In this document: positions 47,853-59,284 of the stretch, one piece after another
Numbering within the stretch: position 1 is the stretch's first letter
Layout of the letters: each line of letters opens with the position of its first letter
NCBI GenBank assembly: GCA_023055355.1
Contig: JALJCS010000007.1
Coordinates: 2,460,001 to 2,524,000, forward strand
Source of the DNA: Agelaius tricolor
Taxonomy: Eukaryota > Chordata > Aves > Passeriformes > Icteridae
DNA length: 64,000 nt
Reading direction: 5' to 3'
The notes under the pieces: generated by a model
What the model was told of the DNA's origin: nothing
Databases searched by the model: none
The model's input: only the letters and a program-made list of their open reading frames with translations
Program-made: the position numbers and the translations under genes

Positions 47853-48572
47853 ATCATAAATTTATTACAATTATTACTCTCAAACTGAAGACAATATTAT
47901 TTTCCATGTTAAAATCTCCTCGATACTGATCCTGCTATTGCCTGGCTTTTGCTATTATTTTAATTATATATTTATTGGCTTCTTTTACAAATTAAGAAGC
48001 ATATTTTGAACTGTTTCCTGAAGCAGTTCTTGAAACATTTCTTAGATAAATTCAGCAGCACAATTTAGTACAGGCTTGAGAAACCAATGAGAAACAACCC
48101 ACGCTGGAGCAGGAAAGTGATTCTCAATAAAACAAGCTGTAAAAATCCAACCTTGTCCCACATTTTAGTGAAACCATCAGCCCAAAGCAGCACCATTTTT
48201 ATAGCTAAAATTATGAGAGATGTACATAACAACCAGCAGCTGCAGGGAATGCTGGAAAAGGCAGTAATAAAGTTATTTTCTCCATGTTCAAGCCTTACTC
48301 CTTACCTCTGCTCTTCAGCTGTCGCCCCATTCCCCTCTCTCCTCCTCCCACACAGCCTCTGCTTTTTCATCTGCTATCAAACCACATCCACCAGCTCTTC
48401 CTCCTGCATTTTTCCTCTCAAAAAAAAAAAAAAAAAAGTTCTTATCCTCATCAGTCAAGGAGCATGCTCTGATTTACACACTCCATGGAGAACTCTCATC
48501 CCAGCTTTTCTCAGGGCTGCAGCTCTGGGGTCTCCTCTGCGCCTCTGGCACTTCACTCACTTTTATTGTTCT
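47853..48572. other. Intronic sequence, nothing recognised
   Basis: Intron sequence with an A-run at 48420-48437. The 169-residue frame (48087-48596) spans the A-run and reaches the next array; it shows no domain I recognise. Confidence 0.5.
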
Positions 48573-49110
48573 GTGTGTTTAGTAAGGAATGGGTAAAAAA
48601 AGGAGATAATTTTTGAAACTTGAGGTGGCCTATGTGATTGATACAATAAAATTATCCACAGATTAAAATAATTTCATCATTTTAAATGTATTAAGACATT
48701 ATCTTGTGTGTTTAGTAAGGAACGGGTAAAGAAAGGAGACAATTTTTAAAACTTGAGGTGGCCTATGTGATTGATACAATAAAATTCTACACAGATTAAA
48801 ATAATTTCATCATTTTAAATGTATTAACACATTATCTTAAATGTGTGCTTAGTAAGGAATGGCTAAAGAAAGGAGATAATTTTTGAAACTTGAGGTGGCC
48901 TATATGTGATTATTAATACAATAAAATTATCCACAGATTAAAATAATTTCATCATTTTAAACGTATCAACACATTATCTTGTGTGTTTAGAAAAAATGGG
49001 TAAAGAAAGGAGATAATTTCTGAAACTTGAGGTGGCCAATGTGATTGATACAATAAAATTATACAGAGATTAAAGTAATTTCATCGTTTTACACATATTA
49101 CCACACACAT
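48573..49110. repeat. Tandem array, about 135-bp unit, four copies
   Basis: GTGTGTTTAGTAAGGAATGG (or a variant) starts near 48573, 48706, 48843 and 48981. Each unit contains AACTTGAGGTGGCCTATGTG and AATAATTTCATCATTTTAAA. Confidence 0.93.
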
Positions 49111-49929
49111 ACACAAGACTGTATATAGAATTATGGAATTATACAGGTGCAGGACCAAACCTCATCCCTGCTGTGGATCCTCTAGGAAATGCTGGCATAG
49201 ATAAAACTGTGACCAGCTGAAATTCCTGAAATTAAATCACTTCATGCTGTGAAGAACAGCTCTGCATGATCTAACTGTAAAACACAGGTTGCCCTGATAC
49301 TTTACACAGGGAACTTTTCCTGGGAGGAGAAAAATACAAGTACCACGAAAACAGCCAGCACAAGATGTATTTATTCTGATTTATTTTTTCCTTCTGAGAA
49401 AACCTTGCCCCGATTTTCCTGTCAATCCTTTGTTGTCCAAGTGAGTTCAGTGGTTTATTAAAGTCAAACATGGTCTCAGGTTGGGAACACCCACTGCAAG
49501 CCCAAAGAACAGAGCAGGAGCTGCAGCAAACGTGGTGATTTCAGCGAACAGCTGCTCTTTAATCAGCTTTTCTCTCTCAGAACTGCATCGTGTCAGGCAG
49601 ACAGGCACATGCCAAATTCCACTGCCCCTGCACCTGGAATTTCCAGCTTTCCTCAACGTGTCAGAAATCATGGCTGGAAATGAACTGTCAGAGGAGGAAC
49701 CCAAAAATCCCCAAAGAGGCAGCCCCTTCCCCACCAACTGCTGCACCAGTCACAGCTGACAATGGAGGTTTTTGGAGCCTTTGCCCGGTGACAAACTCTG
49801 AGAAATCAGTGACTCCAAATAAACTCCCATCTTAATTCTCCAGAATAAATCCAGCTTGATACATTTCAATAATAAACTCTCTGTTGTGAACAAGTTGGGT
49901 TTTTTTCTGCACATTACTGCACAACTGGA
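49111..49929. other. Intronic sequence, nothing recognised
   Basis: Mixed intron with no recognised feature. Confidence 0.5.
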
Positions 49930-50680
49930 TTGTCGAAGGAATAAAATACAAATCCCAAAGACCTGAATGCTGCAAATGCAGTGTTTCAAAGGAATCAAAT
50001 ACAAATTCAGAAAACCTGAATATTGCAGGGTTTTATTCAAAGGAATCAAATACAAATTCAGAAGACCTGAGTGTTGCCAATGCAGTGTTTTAAATGAATA
50101 AAATACAAATTCAGAAGACCTGAATGCTGCCAATGCAGTGTTTGAAAGGAATAAAATTCAAATTCAGAAAACCTGAATATTGCTGGTTTCTATTCAAAGG
50201 AATAAAATACAAATTCCAAAGACCTGAATGCTGCCAATGCAGTGTTTCAAATTAATATAATACAAATTCAGAAGACCTGAATGCTGCAAATGCAGTGTTT
50301 CAAAGGAATCAAATACAAATTCAGAAGACCTGAGTGTTGCCAATGCAGTGTTTCAAATTTATAAAATACAAATTCAGAAGACCTAAATGCTGCAAGTTCA
50401 GCATTTCAAAGGAATAAAATACAAATTCAGAAAACCTGAATATTGCAGGATTTTATTAAAAGGAATAAAATACAAATTCAGAAAACCTGAATATTGCAAG
50501 TGCAGTGTTTCAAAGGAATAAAATACAAATTCAGAAAACCTGAATGCTGCAGGTTCAGCATTTCAAAGGAATAAAATACAAATTCAGAAAACCTGAATAT
50601 TGCAAGTGCAGTGTTTCAAAGGAATAAAATACAAATTCACAAGACCTGAGTGTTGCAAATGCAGTGTTCCAAAAGCAGCT
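49930..50680. repeat. Minisatellite, 53-bp unit, about 14 copies
   Basis: The unit is GGAATAAAATACAAATTCAG, then AAAACCTGAATATTGC, then AAGTGCAGTGTTTCAAA. Spacing is exactly 53 bp in the right half (50521, 50574, 50627). Two subtypes alternate irregularly: GCAGTGTTTCAAAG and GCAGGTTTTATTCAAAG. Confidence 0.94.
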
Positions 50681-52630
50681 AAAGTTTGCAGTTTTTTCTT
50701 TTTTGAAGAGCGATTGAATTCTATTTCCTCTTGGTCCTATACATTTATTTATCCCTGTACTTATCCAACTTGCCCCTTTAATTAAATGATACATGAATTA
50801 AACACACATTCTGGCTACAAAAGGAGCCCTGATGGAAGTGTCAGAGGAGCCCCACAACAATTTCCCATTGTGGGAAGGAGGCGTCATTTCTGAGCAATGG
50901 TAACCCGAGAGCATCTCGCCAGCTCCAGCTGATGCCAAGCCTGCTCTCATTTTCCCCGTCTCACTTCCATAAATTAGCTGCAGGCCCCATGGACATCAGG
51001 GAATCTTGAGGGTGGTTTTTTGGGTGTTTTTTTTTATGTTTGGAAATCCTCCACTTTTGTCAGACCCTGAGCGGTGAGGTCAGAGCGGTGCCAAATGCGG
51101 GGTGTTTGTCACAGGGCAGGGATTCCTGCTCTCCAAAATCCCCCATCTGCTCCAGGGCAGCCCTGACTCCAAAGGCTTTACCAGGAGTGCTGAAACAAAA
51201 TCCACACCCAGGCACTTGAATACAGCCCTCCCAGCAAGGCAGAATGGGACACCTGAATTTGGGTCAATCTGCCACCACGTTTGATTTTTTGAAATTTAGA
51301 TCCCCATCCCAAACTCTGAGACCAAACTGAAATTAAGAAAAGTCAGCCTCAGCACTCTGCTGAGTAACCTGTACCCAAGCATTGATCAGGCCTGCTGCTG
51401 CTCTCTGTCATCTCAAGAGTGAAAAGCCAGCAGCAGGCAGAGATCACACAAATGTTTTAAATATATATTACATAAGCCATTCTGGGGGGATAATGAAATT
51501 TTCCATTCTCTCCAGTACAGAAGGAACATGCCTGCTGAAGAAAGTGGTTGTGAAGTATCATGCACACTGACTCCAAGCCAGCCTTGAAACATGAGAGAAT
51601 CCAATTCCATGAGTGGCACTTTGGGCAGATGCCAGCACATCATAATTTCACATCAGAGTCAGCTCCACACAAAGATTAAATGCTACTCGGTACAAAAGGC
51701 ATTAACTTTTAGTTCTCACAGCAGCATAAAGCCCCTTTTTATGGAGATTGCTATAAACAGCATACTTGCTTCCACTCCTCAAAGCTTCCTGCATTTTCCA
51801 AATGATCCTCAAAACCATTTATTGAATCAATCCAGGGCCCAAAAGTTGTTTACAAACCATAATGCAAAGGAAGAATGCTGCTCATTATTATGTGCCTACA
51901 AATGTGCCTCATGCTTGTTTAACAGGAACAGCATGTTTGCTGCCATCCTGCAAGAAGGAAAACAAAATCTGAAGTAGACAAGTATAAAACAAAGGCAATG
52001 TTTGCCAGATTTCCCTTCCCCTCTCCCCTAAATACATGGCAAATATTCCCTGAAAAGAAACAGCAGAAAAGGAAAAGGTATCCTTAAGCACCACCTGGAA
52101 TTACTTGGCTCCACATTTGGAATTCCCTTCACCTCCCATCAAGATTTCTTAATTGGAAATGTTTTACTGTATCCTGACACTACATGCCATCGATTCCTGT
52201 GGAATTTCAAAGGCTGCTTTCAAACTGAGGAAATATTATACAGGGGCAGTTGCTGCAAACATGCAAAGATATTTTCATGCAAATCTATCTCCAACACACT
52301 GTGCATAAAATGCTTTCCATCCCTTCCCCGGTTTTCCCCTCGAAACGCAGCTCAGAAGTGTCCCCTGCTGGCAAACACCTTGCCCTGGCTGCAGGAGATG
52401 GAGGGAAAGGCTCTGGGAGCAGCAGAAATTCCTGTGATGTGAACAGAACGACAGCACTGAAGTGGCTCAGCTGGGCAGGGACACTGCTCAGGGCTGGGCA
52501 CTGCACTGGGAGCACCTGCAGCACCCCAGGGCTCCCTTAAAGGGTTCTCCTAAGAACAGCTCCAGGAAAAAGGCTGAAGAATGTTTTGAGAGTGAACACA
52601 TTAGGAGGCAATCCAGCCTTCTAATAATTA
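50681..52630. other. Intronic sequence, nothing recognised
   Basis: Mixed intron. 50870-51280 is richer in GC than its surroundings, but I cannot name anything in it. Confidence 0.5.
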
Positions 52631-52860
52631 GAGAATTCCAGAATGGATTGGGCTGGGAGGGACCTTAAAGATCACCCAGAGCCACCCCTGCCATGGCAGG
52701 GACACCTCCCACTGTCCCAGGCTGCTCCAGCCCCAGTGTCCAACCTGGCCTTGGGCACTGCCAGGGATCCAGGGGTGGAATTCCATCCCAGCCCTGCCAG
52801 GGAACAATTCCTCATTGCCAAGATCCCATCCAGCCCTGCCCTCCTTCACCTCAAAGCCAG
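52631..52860 (-). mobile_element. CR1 LINE 3' segment
   Basis: It shows GAATTCCAGAATGGATTGGG, GACCTTAAAGATCACCCAG, GGCCTTGGGCACTGCCAGG and TCATTGCCAAGATCCCATCC. It is close to the copies at 7.4 and 17.1 kb. Confidence 0.85.
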
Positions 52861-53138
52861 ATTTACAGGAGGCAGCACAAACAAAGCTCATTTGTCACTC
52901 AAATCCTGTTTCTCACCAGAATAAACAATCTCTCAATTGACCAGTTGAATTTTTGTCTCACAAATCAGTAAAAAGCCTTTTATAGTTTCACAGCCATGTT
53001 GCACTATAGGGTTGGTTCCAAAAGTTGCCTCTGAACAAAGAGCCAAGAAAATCTTCTTGAAAAATTTTCCTGTGACTCTGCCATTAGTCCTCATCATCTT
53101 CTCCATGCCTTCCACCTACAGTCACTGTTGCTATTCCT

Positions 53139-53545
53139 GATATCATGGAATTATCAAGGTGGGAAGAAAACCTCAGGACCATCCAGTGCCACCCCAGCCC
53201 CACCAGCATTACCCCAGTCCCTGTCCCCAAGGCCACATCCAGACTGCTCTGGGACAATTCCAGGGACTCCAAACCTCCCTGGGCAGCTCAGCCCAAGGCC
53301 TGACCACTCTGCCAGGGAAATTTTCTGTCCCAGTCTCCAACCTGAGCCTGCCCTCAAATGGCCATTTGAGGCCATTTCCTCTCATTATTTTCCCTGCCCC
53401 TCCTGGCAGGACTTGTGCAGAGCAGTGAGGTCCCCCCTGAGCCTCCTTTTCTCCAGGCTGAGCCCCTTCCCAGCTCCCTCAGCAGCTCCTCCCAGGACAG
53501 ACTTTCCAGCCCCTTCCCAGCTCCATTCTCCTTCCCTGGACAAGG
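53139..53545 (-). mobile_element. CR1 LINE 3' segment, left arm of an inverted pair
   Basis: It starts TATCATGGAATTATCAAGGT and includes CCCTGGGCAGCTCAGCCC, CTGACCACTCTGCCAGGG, GTCTCCAACCTGAGCCTGCC, GAGGCCATTTCCTCTC and GAGCCTCCTTTTCTCCAGGC. This is the CR1 subfamily with the ACCACTCT and CTGAGCCTCC landmarks. Frames up to 163 residues across it are spurious. Confidence 0.88.
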
Positions 53546-53671
53546 GCAAAAGGTTTTATTTTTGTTTGAGAACAAAACAATTTTTCAAGGCAAGGTGTTC
53601 ATTTAATGTGCCTCAGTGATCCAAGCAAGTTCTTTGCATCTGAAGAGAGCCATGGAGAGGAAAACCTCAAA

Positions 53672-54073
53672 CAGGGCCTTGAGGGGCTGGAGCGCGTCCA
53701 GGGCAGGGAACGGAGCTGGGAAGGGCTGGAGAATCCCTGAGGGAGCTGAGGGGGCTCAGCCTGGAGCAAAGGAGGCTCAGGGGGCACCTCATTGATCTGC
53801 ACAGCTCCTGCCAGGAGGGGTAGGGAAAGGAGGAGAGGAAATGGCCTCAAATGGCACCAGGGCAGGCTCAGGTTGGAGACTGGGACAGAAAATTTCCCTG
53901 GCAGAGTGGTCAGGCCTTGGGCTGAGCTGCCCAGGGAGGTTTGGAGTCCCTGGAATTGTCCCAGAGCAGTCTGGATGTGGCCTTGGGGACAGGGACTGGG
54001 GTAATGCTGGTGGGGCTGGGTGATCCTGAAAGGCTCCTCCAGCCTTGATAATTCTGGAATTCTGTGACTCTCA
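53672..54073 (+). mobile_element. CR1 LINE 3' segment, right arm of an inverted pair
   Basis: It belongs to the same subfamily as 53139-53545, in opposite orientation, from GGCCTTGAGGGGCTGGAGCG to CTTGATAATTCTGGAATTCT. About 380 bp of each arm are complementary with few mismatches. The roughly 125-bp spacer could form a loop. Confidence 0.88.
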
Positions 54074-54134
54074 GTTTTCACTGCCAGGGCTGCCTTGGCA
54101 CAGAAGTACCTGTGAAAATCATCCTGCCCTGGAC

Positions 54135-54594
54135 TGATGCCTTGTGCAGGCTGCCCCAGAGCAGAGGCTGGGCAGAGCTAAAGAATAAAGGAGGGATTGA
54201 TTCAAAGCATCTCCTCCATGGATGCACCTTGGGCAGCACCAGAGCCCAGCCAGGGCTGCACCCAAGATGAACCAAAATGGCCCCAAAATGCACGGCCGGG
54301 CACGGGCTCTGTCCCTGGGATCAGTTCTGCTCCATTTGCATCTTGCAGTTCATTGTCCCATCCCAGCTTTAGCCCCTGCAGTCCCACCCTGCTTGTTTTT
54401 CTCTCTCCAGCCCACGGGGTTTGTGCTCTGGGGCTGAGATTTGGATCATTTGGCCTTGGTGCCCAGCTGGAGCAGGAATTGTTTTGTCTCCCTGCTCTGT
54501 GCACAGAGCTCACCATCCCAGAATATGAACCCAGCCCCACACACTAAAGCAGCACAGAACCTGAAAAATAGAAAAGCTCAAACCTGAGGCATCA
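54135..54594. mobile_element. Solo LTR, 460 bp, with 4-bp target-site duplication GGAC
   Basis: It runs from TGATGCCTTG to CTGAGGCATCA, flanked by GGAC at 54131-54134 and 54595-54598. It is the reverse complement of the 12937-13396 LTR with about eight differences in 460 bp by eye, so the two inserted fairly recently. No internal retroviral sequence adjoins it. Confidence 0.92.
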
Positions 54595-54598
54595 GGAC

Positions 54599-57354
54599 TG
54601 CTGCAAAATCTGCTTCACAAACTCAGCTTGATTTAAGCTTTTACCTCTACCAAATAACTGGAACTCAAAAGTTTGCAAAATTCACCCAAGAACCAACAGT
54701 TCTGTGAGGAAACTACATTAATAAAAGTGTGCAGAGTAATAGAAGACTGGGAAGAAAGTATAAAAAGATGCTAAAATACACAGAATTTATTCCACCATGG
54801 GACTGTGACAAGTGTTAGATATGTTGTTCACTTGGGTACAGGAGGAGACATCACTGAGATACAAAAACCAGAGCAGAGCAGCTCTGAACTGCTGAATTTG
54901 GACACAGTCCCTACATAATTTCATTATTCTGAGTGCTAATGAAGCAAAAAGAGGAAAACAGTGAGGCACAGACTGTCAAAAACCATATTCCTGGAGAAGA
55001 ATTCCCTTCAGAACCGCACTCCAACCGCAGCAAACAGCAGGAATTAGGATTAGAATCCAGACATTGACACTTCCCATGAATGCCAACACTGAAAAAAACT
55101 TTGCTTTATGATTTGTGTGGCCCTTCTGGGTTTGCAGGGTTTTGTTGTAAAGAAACAAAAGTGAATTTGAGGAGGGGAGAGGGAAAAACACAAACCCAGC
55201 AAATGCAAACCCCCCCTCCCTGCACACACAGGCAACTCAAAGCCTTGCAGCCCAACCAATTCCTTTGCATTTATTATGGAAAAAAGCCCTAAATCCATGG
55301 AGTTAAATTCAGTGTTTTTAATTGCTAGCACAGCTATCAGTCCTTAGGTGAAGTTTTACAGATACATTAAATCCATTCCCCAAAGGCAGCAAGGTGCTTC
55401 AGCAAATACCCCTTTTTATTGGTACAGATATATTTACATTGCTTCATCTATTTTTTTCCCCTTGAAGCTACTTTGCCTTGAAAGGTATTTTTATTTCTAG
55501 CCAAGAAATAAACTGGGAAAGGCCTTCAAGTACAAAGGTTTTTGCTCATTTAAAATAATACAGATAATACATATAAAAAAAGTAAAACAAGTTAGACACA
55601 AATGATTTATCAGTGATTTATTCCAGTTCCTCACTGTCTGTTGGTCATTTAAGATTTTTCTCAGCTCTTATTTTACTTGTGAGCCAGAGATAAGAGCAAA
55701 TTTCCTTTCTGGAATAAATAATTTTAACGTGCTCTTGGTTTTTGTTCTACTGTCTGTAAGGCAGGGATGATGCTGCTGCTTTGAGGATAAGAGAAAACAA
55801 GCAAATCTCCCATTTTGTAGATTATACATTTTTGGTTCACTTACTTATAAACCAAAACCCTGGGTAGTAATAAAAACTCTGGAGTCTCAGTGTAACTACC
55901 CCTGATTTTGGCCCTGGAAATTTAAAAACAAACCCTGAAGTTGAATCTCAAGTCCTACCACAGCCATGAATATGCATGGAAATATTTCAGAAACAATTGT
56001 CTCCAAATGTACCCTGAAATCAGGGTTCATTATAGTGTTAGCTGAGAGTTCAAATTTCCCACCCTCAAAGGAAGATTTATTCAGGATAAAGTGACTGCAC
56101 ATTTTCTTGGCTGACATAATGGACCTGGAATTTAAAAGCAGACTATGAACCACCCCAGAACCAAGACATGGAAATGAAATCTGCTCTGAGCTGATTCTGC
56201 TCCAGCTACTGAATTACTCAAATACACAAAAAAAATTCTGAGCCTGAGGAGTTTTTACTCAAGTTTTCAGATGAGCAAATGTGAGGGTGTAACAATTCCT
56301 AATGGGAATAATCACCACTGGGACAAATCTCATTCTTCAAGGAGCAAATCCTTGGTTTGAAATCTATTCTTGGTTTGAAACTCCCTGCAATAAAACACAA
56401 TCCTGCCATTTATGTCTGAAAAATTATCCTTGGAGATGGCTGAAAGAGCAAATATTTGAGAGTATAAGGGAGAAGCTGCATCAAAAATCAGATCTCTGTG
56501 CTGGGAGCTGCCACTGAACATGTGGGTGCCAGACCCTGGGGCTCCCCTCTCCACAGAACTCTGAATTTCCCTCTCCATTTGTTCTGCAGCCCAGCAAGAG
56601 AAGCAGAAAAAACAAAGATGCTGGGGTTTGCTATCAATACTGACCTCTAAAGTTACATTCAGCATCAAGCTGTGTAGCTTTAATTAAGCTTTTAACCAGC
56701 ATTCTAATTGTTCTTCATTTAATTGTTCTTCAGTTGTTGTTGTTGTAGCAGAATTCTCCCTGCTAAGATCTAAAATCCTTAAAGATGGATAGGACCATCC
56801 ATTATTCAGGCAGCAGAGCTTTCATCTGGATTTAAAATATAATAATTCCAGTTTGCTCATGTTTTGTTGGGTTTTTTTAATTCATGCAGCAAGACTGTGG
56901 TTTTAAGGTCCGTGAATTGGAAATTAAAACTTCAAAATGGGAATTCTGAGGAGGAAAAGAAAAAAAAATTCCAATTCACCCCTCAGGAACAGCTTCAAAT
57001 TCCAATGCAAAAGGCACAAAGACCCACAGAGTGGAGAGGAACATCTTAAATTCTTAATAATCACATTCATATCAATTAGCAGCATAGGTTTGATGGGATT
57101 ATTAACAGCATCTCAACAACGATGCAGAAAAACTCAGATTTTCCGGGAATTTCAGCAGAGGCAAAGTCAGGAGAAGCTCACAGAATAAAGTTTAGAATTC
57201 TATCTGATGCCCAAAAGGTAGCAGGAAACAGGCCAGGTGAAAGCTCTGATAAAAGATGGAAGAGGCACCAAGGGAATCCCACAGAATTTACAGCTCTGCT
57301 GTAAATTGAAGAACTCCCCAAGCCAGCACTTGAAGCTGAAAGAATTTTAAAATT
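54599..57354. other. Intronic sequence, nothing recognised
   Basis: Mixed AT-rich intron with no repeat family or gene that I recognise. Confidence 0.5.
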
Positions 57355-57462
57355 ATCAAAAAAAAACAAAAACAAAACAAAAAACCAAACCAAACCAAAC
57401 CAAACCAAACCAAAAAAACCAAAAAAAACAAAAAAAAAAACAAAAAAAAAAACCAAACCCCT
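57355..57462. repeat. A/C-rich low-complexity tract with (AAACC)n core
   Basis: AAAAACAAAACAAAA-type sequence surrounds six AAACC repeats at 57384-57413. On the HLCS coding strand this reads (GGTTT)n. Confidence 0.9.
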
Positions 57463-57664
57463 CAGCTTCATTTTTTCTTAATGGAACAAAAAACGCAGAG
57501 CAAACCCAATTGTTATTTTTTCCTCATAAGCAAAAGGAGCTTGGGGTTCCTAAAATTAATTAGAAAATCTGAGCAGGTGAGGGGAACCAGCAGATTTTAA
57601 ACACAATGGAAAGTCCAGTTTGGGGATGAGGAATCATTCCTGAGCTGCCGAGTCTCAGGAATAT

Positions 57665-57835
57665 AAAAGTTTATATATAAAAATAAATATATAATATTTA
57701 TAGTATTATCATATAATAAATATAGATAATATTATATAGAATATAAATATATAAATAATATCTAATATTATATATTATAAATATATAATAATATTAAAAA
57801 GAATATAAAAGAATATAAAAGAAATATATAAAAGT
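57665..57835. repeat. AT-only low-complexity tract
   Basis: TATAAATATATAATATT-type sequence with two AAAGAATAT repeats at its right end. Confidence 0.85.
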
Positions 57836-59284
57836 ATTTCTCATTATTTTTGTATCTGTTAACAAGACCTTGAGTTTGCTTGATCATTATTTGACTCATT
57901 GTGGTATTTTTATTACAGGGAAGTCTAAGAAAACCATCCCAAAATCACTTGCTGGCAATAAAATTAAGGATTTCCTCCAATAATTCACATTTTTGGTATC
58001 TCCTGGCTCTCTGGGAAAGGGAGGAGGCCTAAGGAGAAAAATAAATAATGGATGGATGGGGAAAAATAAATAATTTGTGAGAAAGCTGAACTCTAAGACA
58101 TTCATTATTTATGTTTATGTGCACTCTCTTCATTAGGAACTGTTGTTGTTACAAGCTGCAATTTCCTTTTACACAAGATTCTGGAATTTTATCAGGCCTA
58201 AAGGGAAAGACATTAAAACAACGACTACAGACAGCAAAACTCCCATTAAATATGTGAATAAAACAATTACAATCACATGAAGCCACAATTAATGAAATTT
58301 AGGAATAAAATAATTTATTAATAGAATTTATGGTTCAAATTTTAAAAACTAATTGTGGTATAAACTTTAACTAAAGGATAGGCAGTTAAAATATCTTAAC
58401 TTGGTGGTCTGCAACCCTGCAATATGCCACTAGATGGCAAGTTTGGATAGAAATTAACTGAATTTTAATTTATAACATGTTTGAGAAGTGCAAAGGCATT
58501 GGACAGAAACAATCATGAAAAAAAATAGTGAAAGAGGAGAACAAAAATAGGAAGAGTTCAATACCCAAGGCTTGTGTCTGGAGCACATCTAACACAACCA
58601 AAAAGGTTAAATGGGTTGCAGTTTTGTTTCCACATTGCCACACAAATGGAGAATCAATTCACACAAGATTTTGAAGTTATATTTTAAAGAAGAACAAGTG
58701 AAAATCCCTGTTTTAGACATTCCTGACAATTGTTCAGAGCAGGGTCCCACATGGAGGAGAGCAGCACCGAGAGCTGACGTTTGAATTTCAAATATTCCCA
58801 GGAAATATTACAACAGCCTCAGGAATCAGGGATTGATTTCCCTGGGCCATCAGCCCCTTCCCATTCACTGCACTCTGCTCTTCACCATTTCCTCTCTTGG
58901 AAATTTTATCTTGATTTAAAATTTGGAAATTTTATCTTGATTTAATTAAGAGATTAATTTTTTATCTTGATTTTATATTAAAAAATAAATAAATAAATCC
59001 TGTCTTTTAAAGCAGTTATTTCTGCAGCTCACTACAGCCTTCAAAAAGCACAGCATTAAAAATTTCTTAACAGAAACACAGAAATATAATAAAATTAAAA
59101 ATATAATAAAATTAACCCTGCACAATTCCCCTGCGGTGAAATTCAGAATTCCTTCTAGCACGGACCAAAACTGATGGATTAAAAATGAAATTTTTTTCCC
59201 TTACCTGAAATACCTGAAATGTTGAAAACTCTCCAGGCTTTAGGAGGACACTGAATTTCCCTGGCAGGGTAAATCCCAGCTTAC
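57836..59284. other. Intronic sequence near the HLCS donor
   Basis: AT-rich intron just downstream of the 59285 exon. TTGGAAATTTTATCTTGATT is tandemly repeated two to three times at 58899-58972. No other feature is recognised beyond the candidate CTCF motif. Confidence 0.5.
58427..58438 (+). promoter_or_regulatory. Candidate CTCF core motif
   Basis: CCACTAGATGGC fits all 12 positions of the CTCF core CCASYAGRKGGC. About 0.1 such matches are expected by chance in a window this size. The flanking bases fit the extended motif only partly, and nothing in the sequence shows occupancy. Confidence 0.3.

Larger units (their letters stand above)
27862..59284 (-). other. HLCS: HLCS intron of 31.4 kb between the two visible exons
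   Basis: This interval lies between the GTAAGC donor (59279-59284) and the CCCACAG acceptor (27862-27868), both read on the minus strand. The protein is colinear across it, so no coding exon is missing. Its content is unusual: at least nine separate tandem arrays between 29.9 and 50.7 kb, and only one cluster of CR1 copies (52.6-54.1 kb) plus one solo LTR (54.1-54.6 kb). Confidence 0.9.

Noticed and set aside
48087..48596. 169-residue frame as a lineage-specific gene
   Set aside because: It runs through an 18-A homopolymer and into a tandem array, on the strand opposite to HLCS, with no recognisable domain.
53128..53619. 163-residue proline-rich frame
   Set aside because: It is the antisense translation of a CR1 3' segment. 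The same frame type appears on the mirror-image CR1 at 53.6-54.1 kb.
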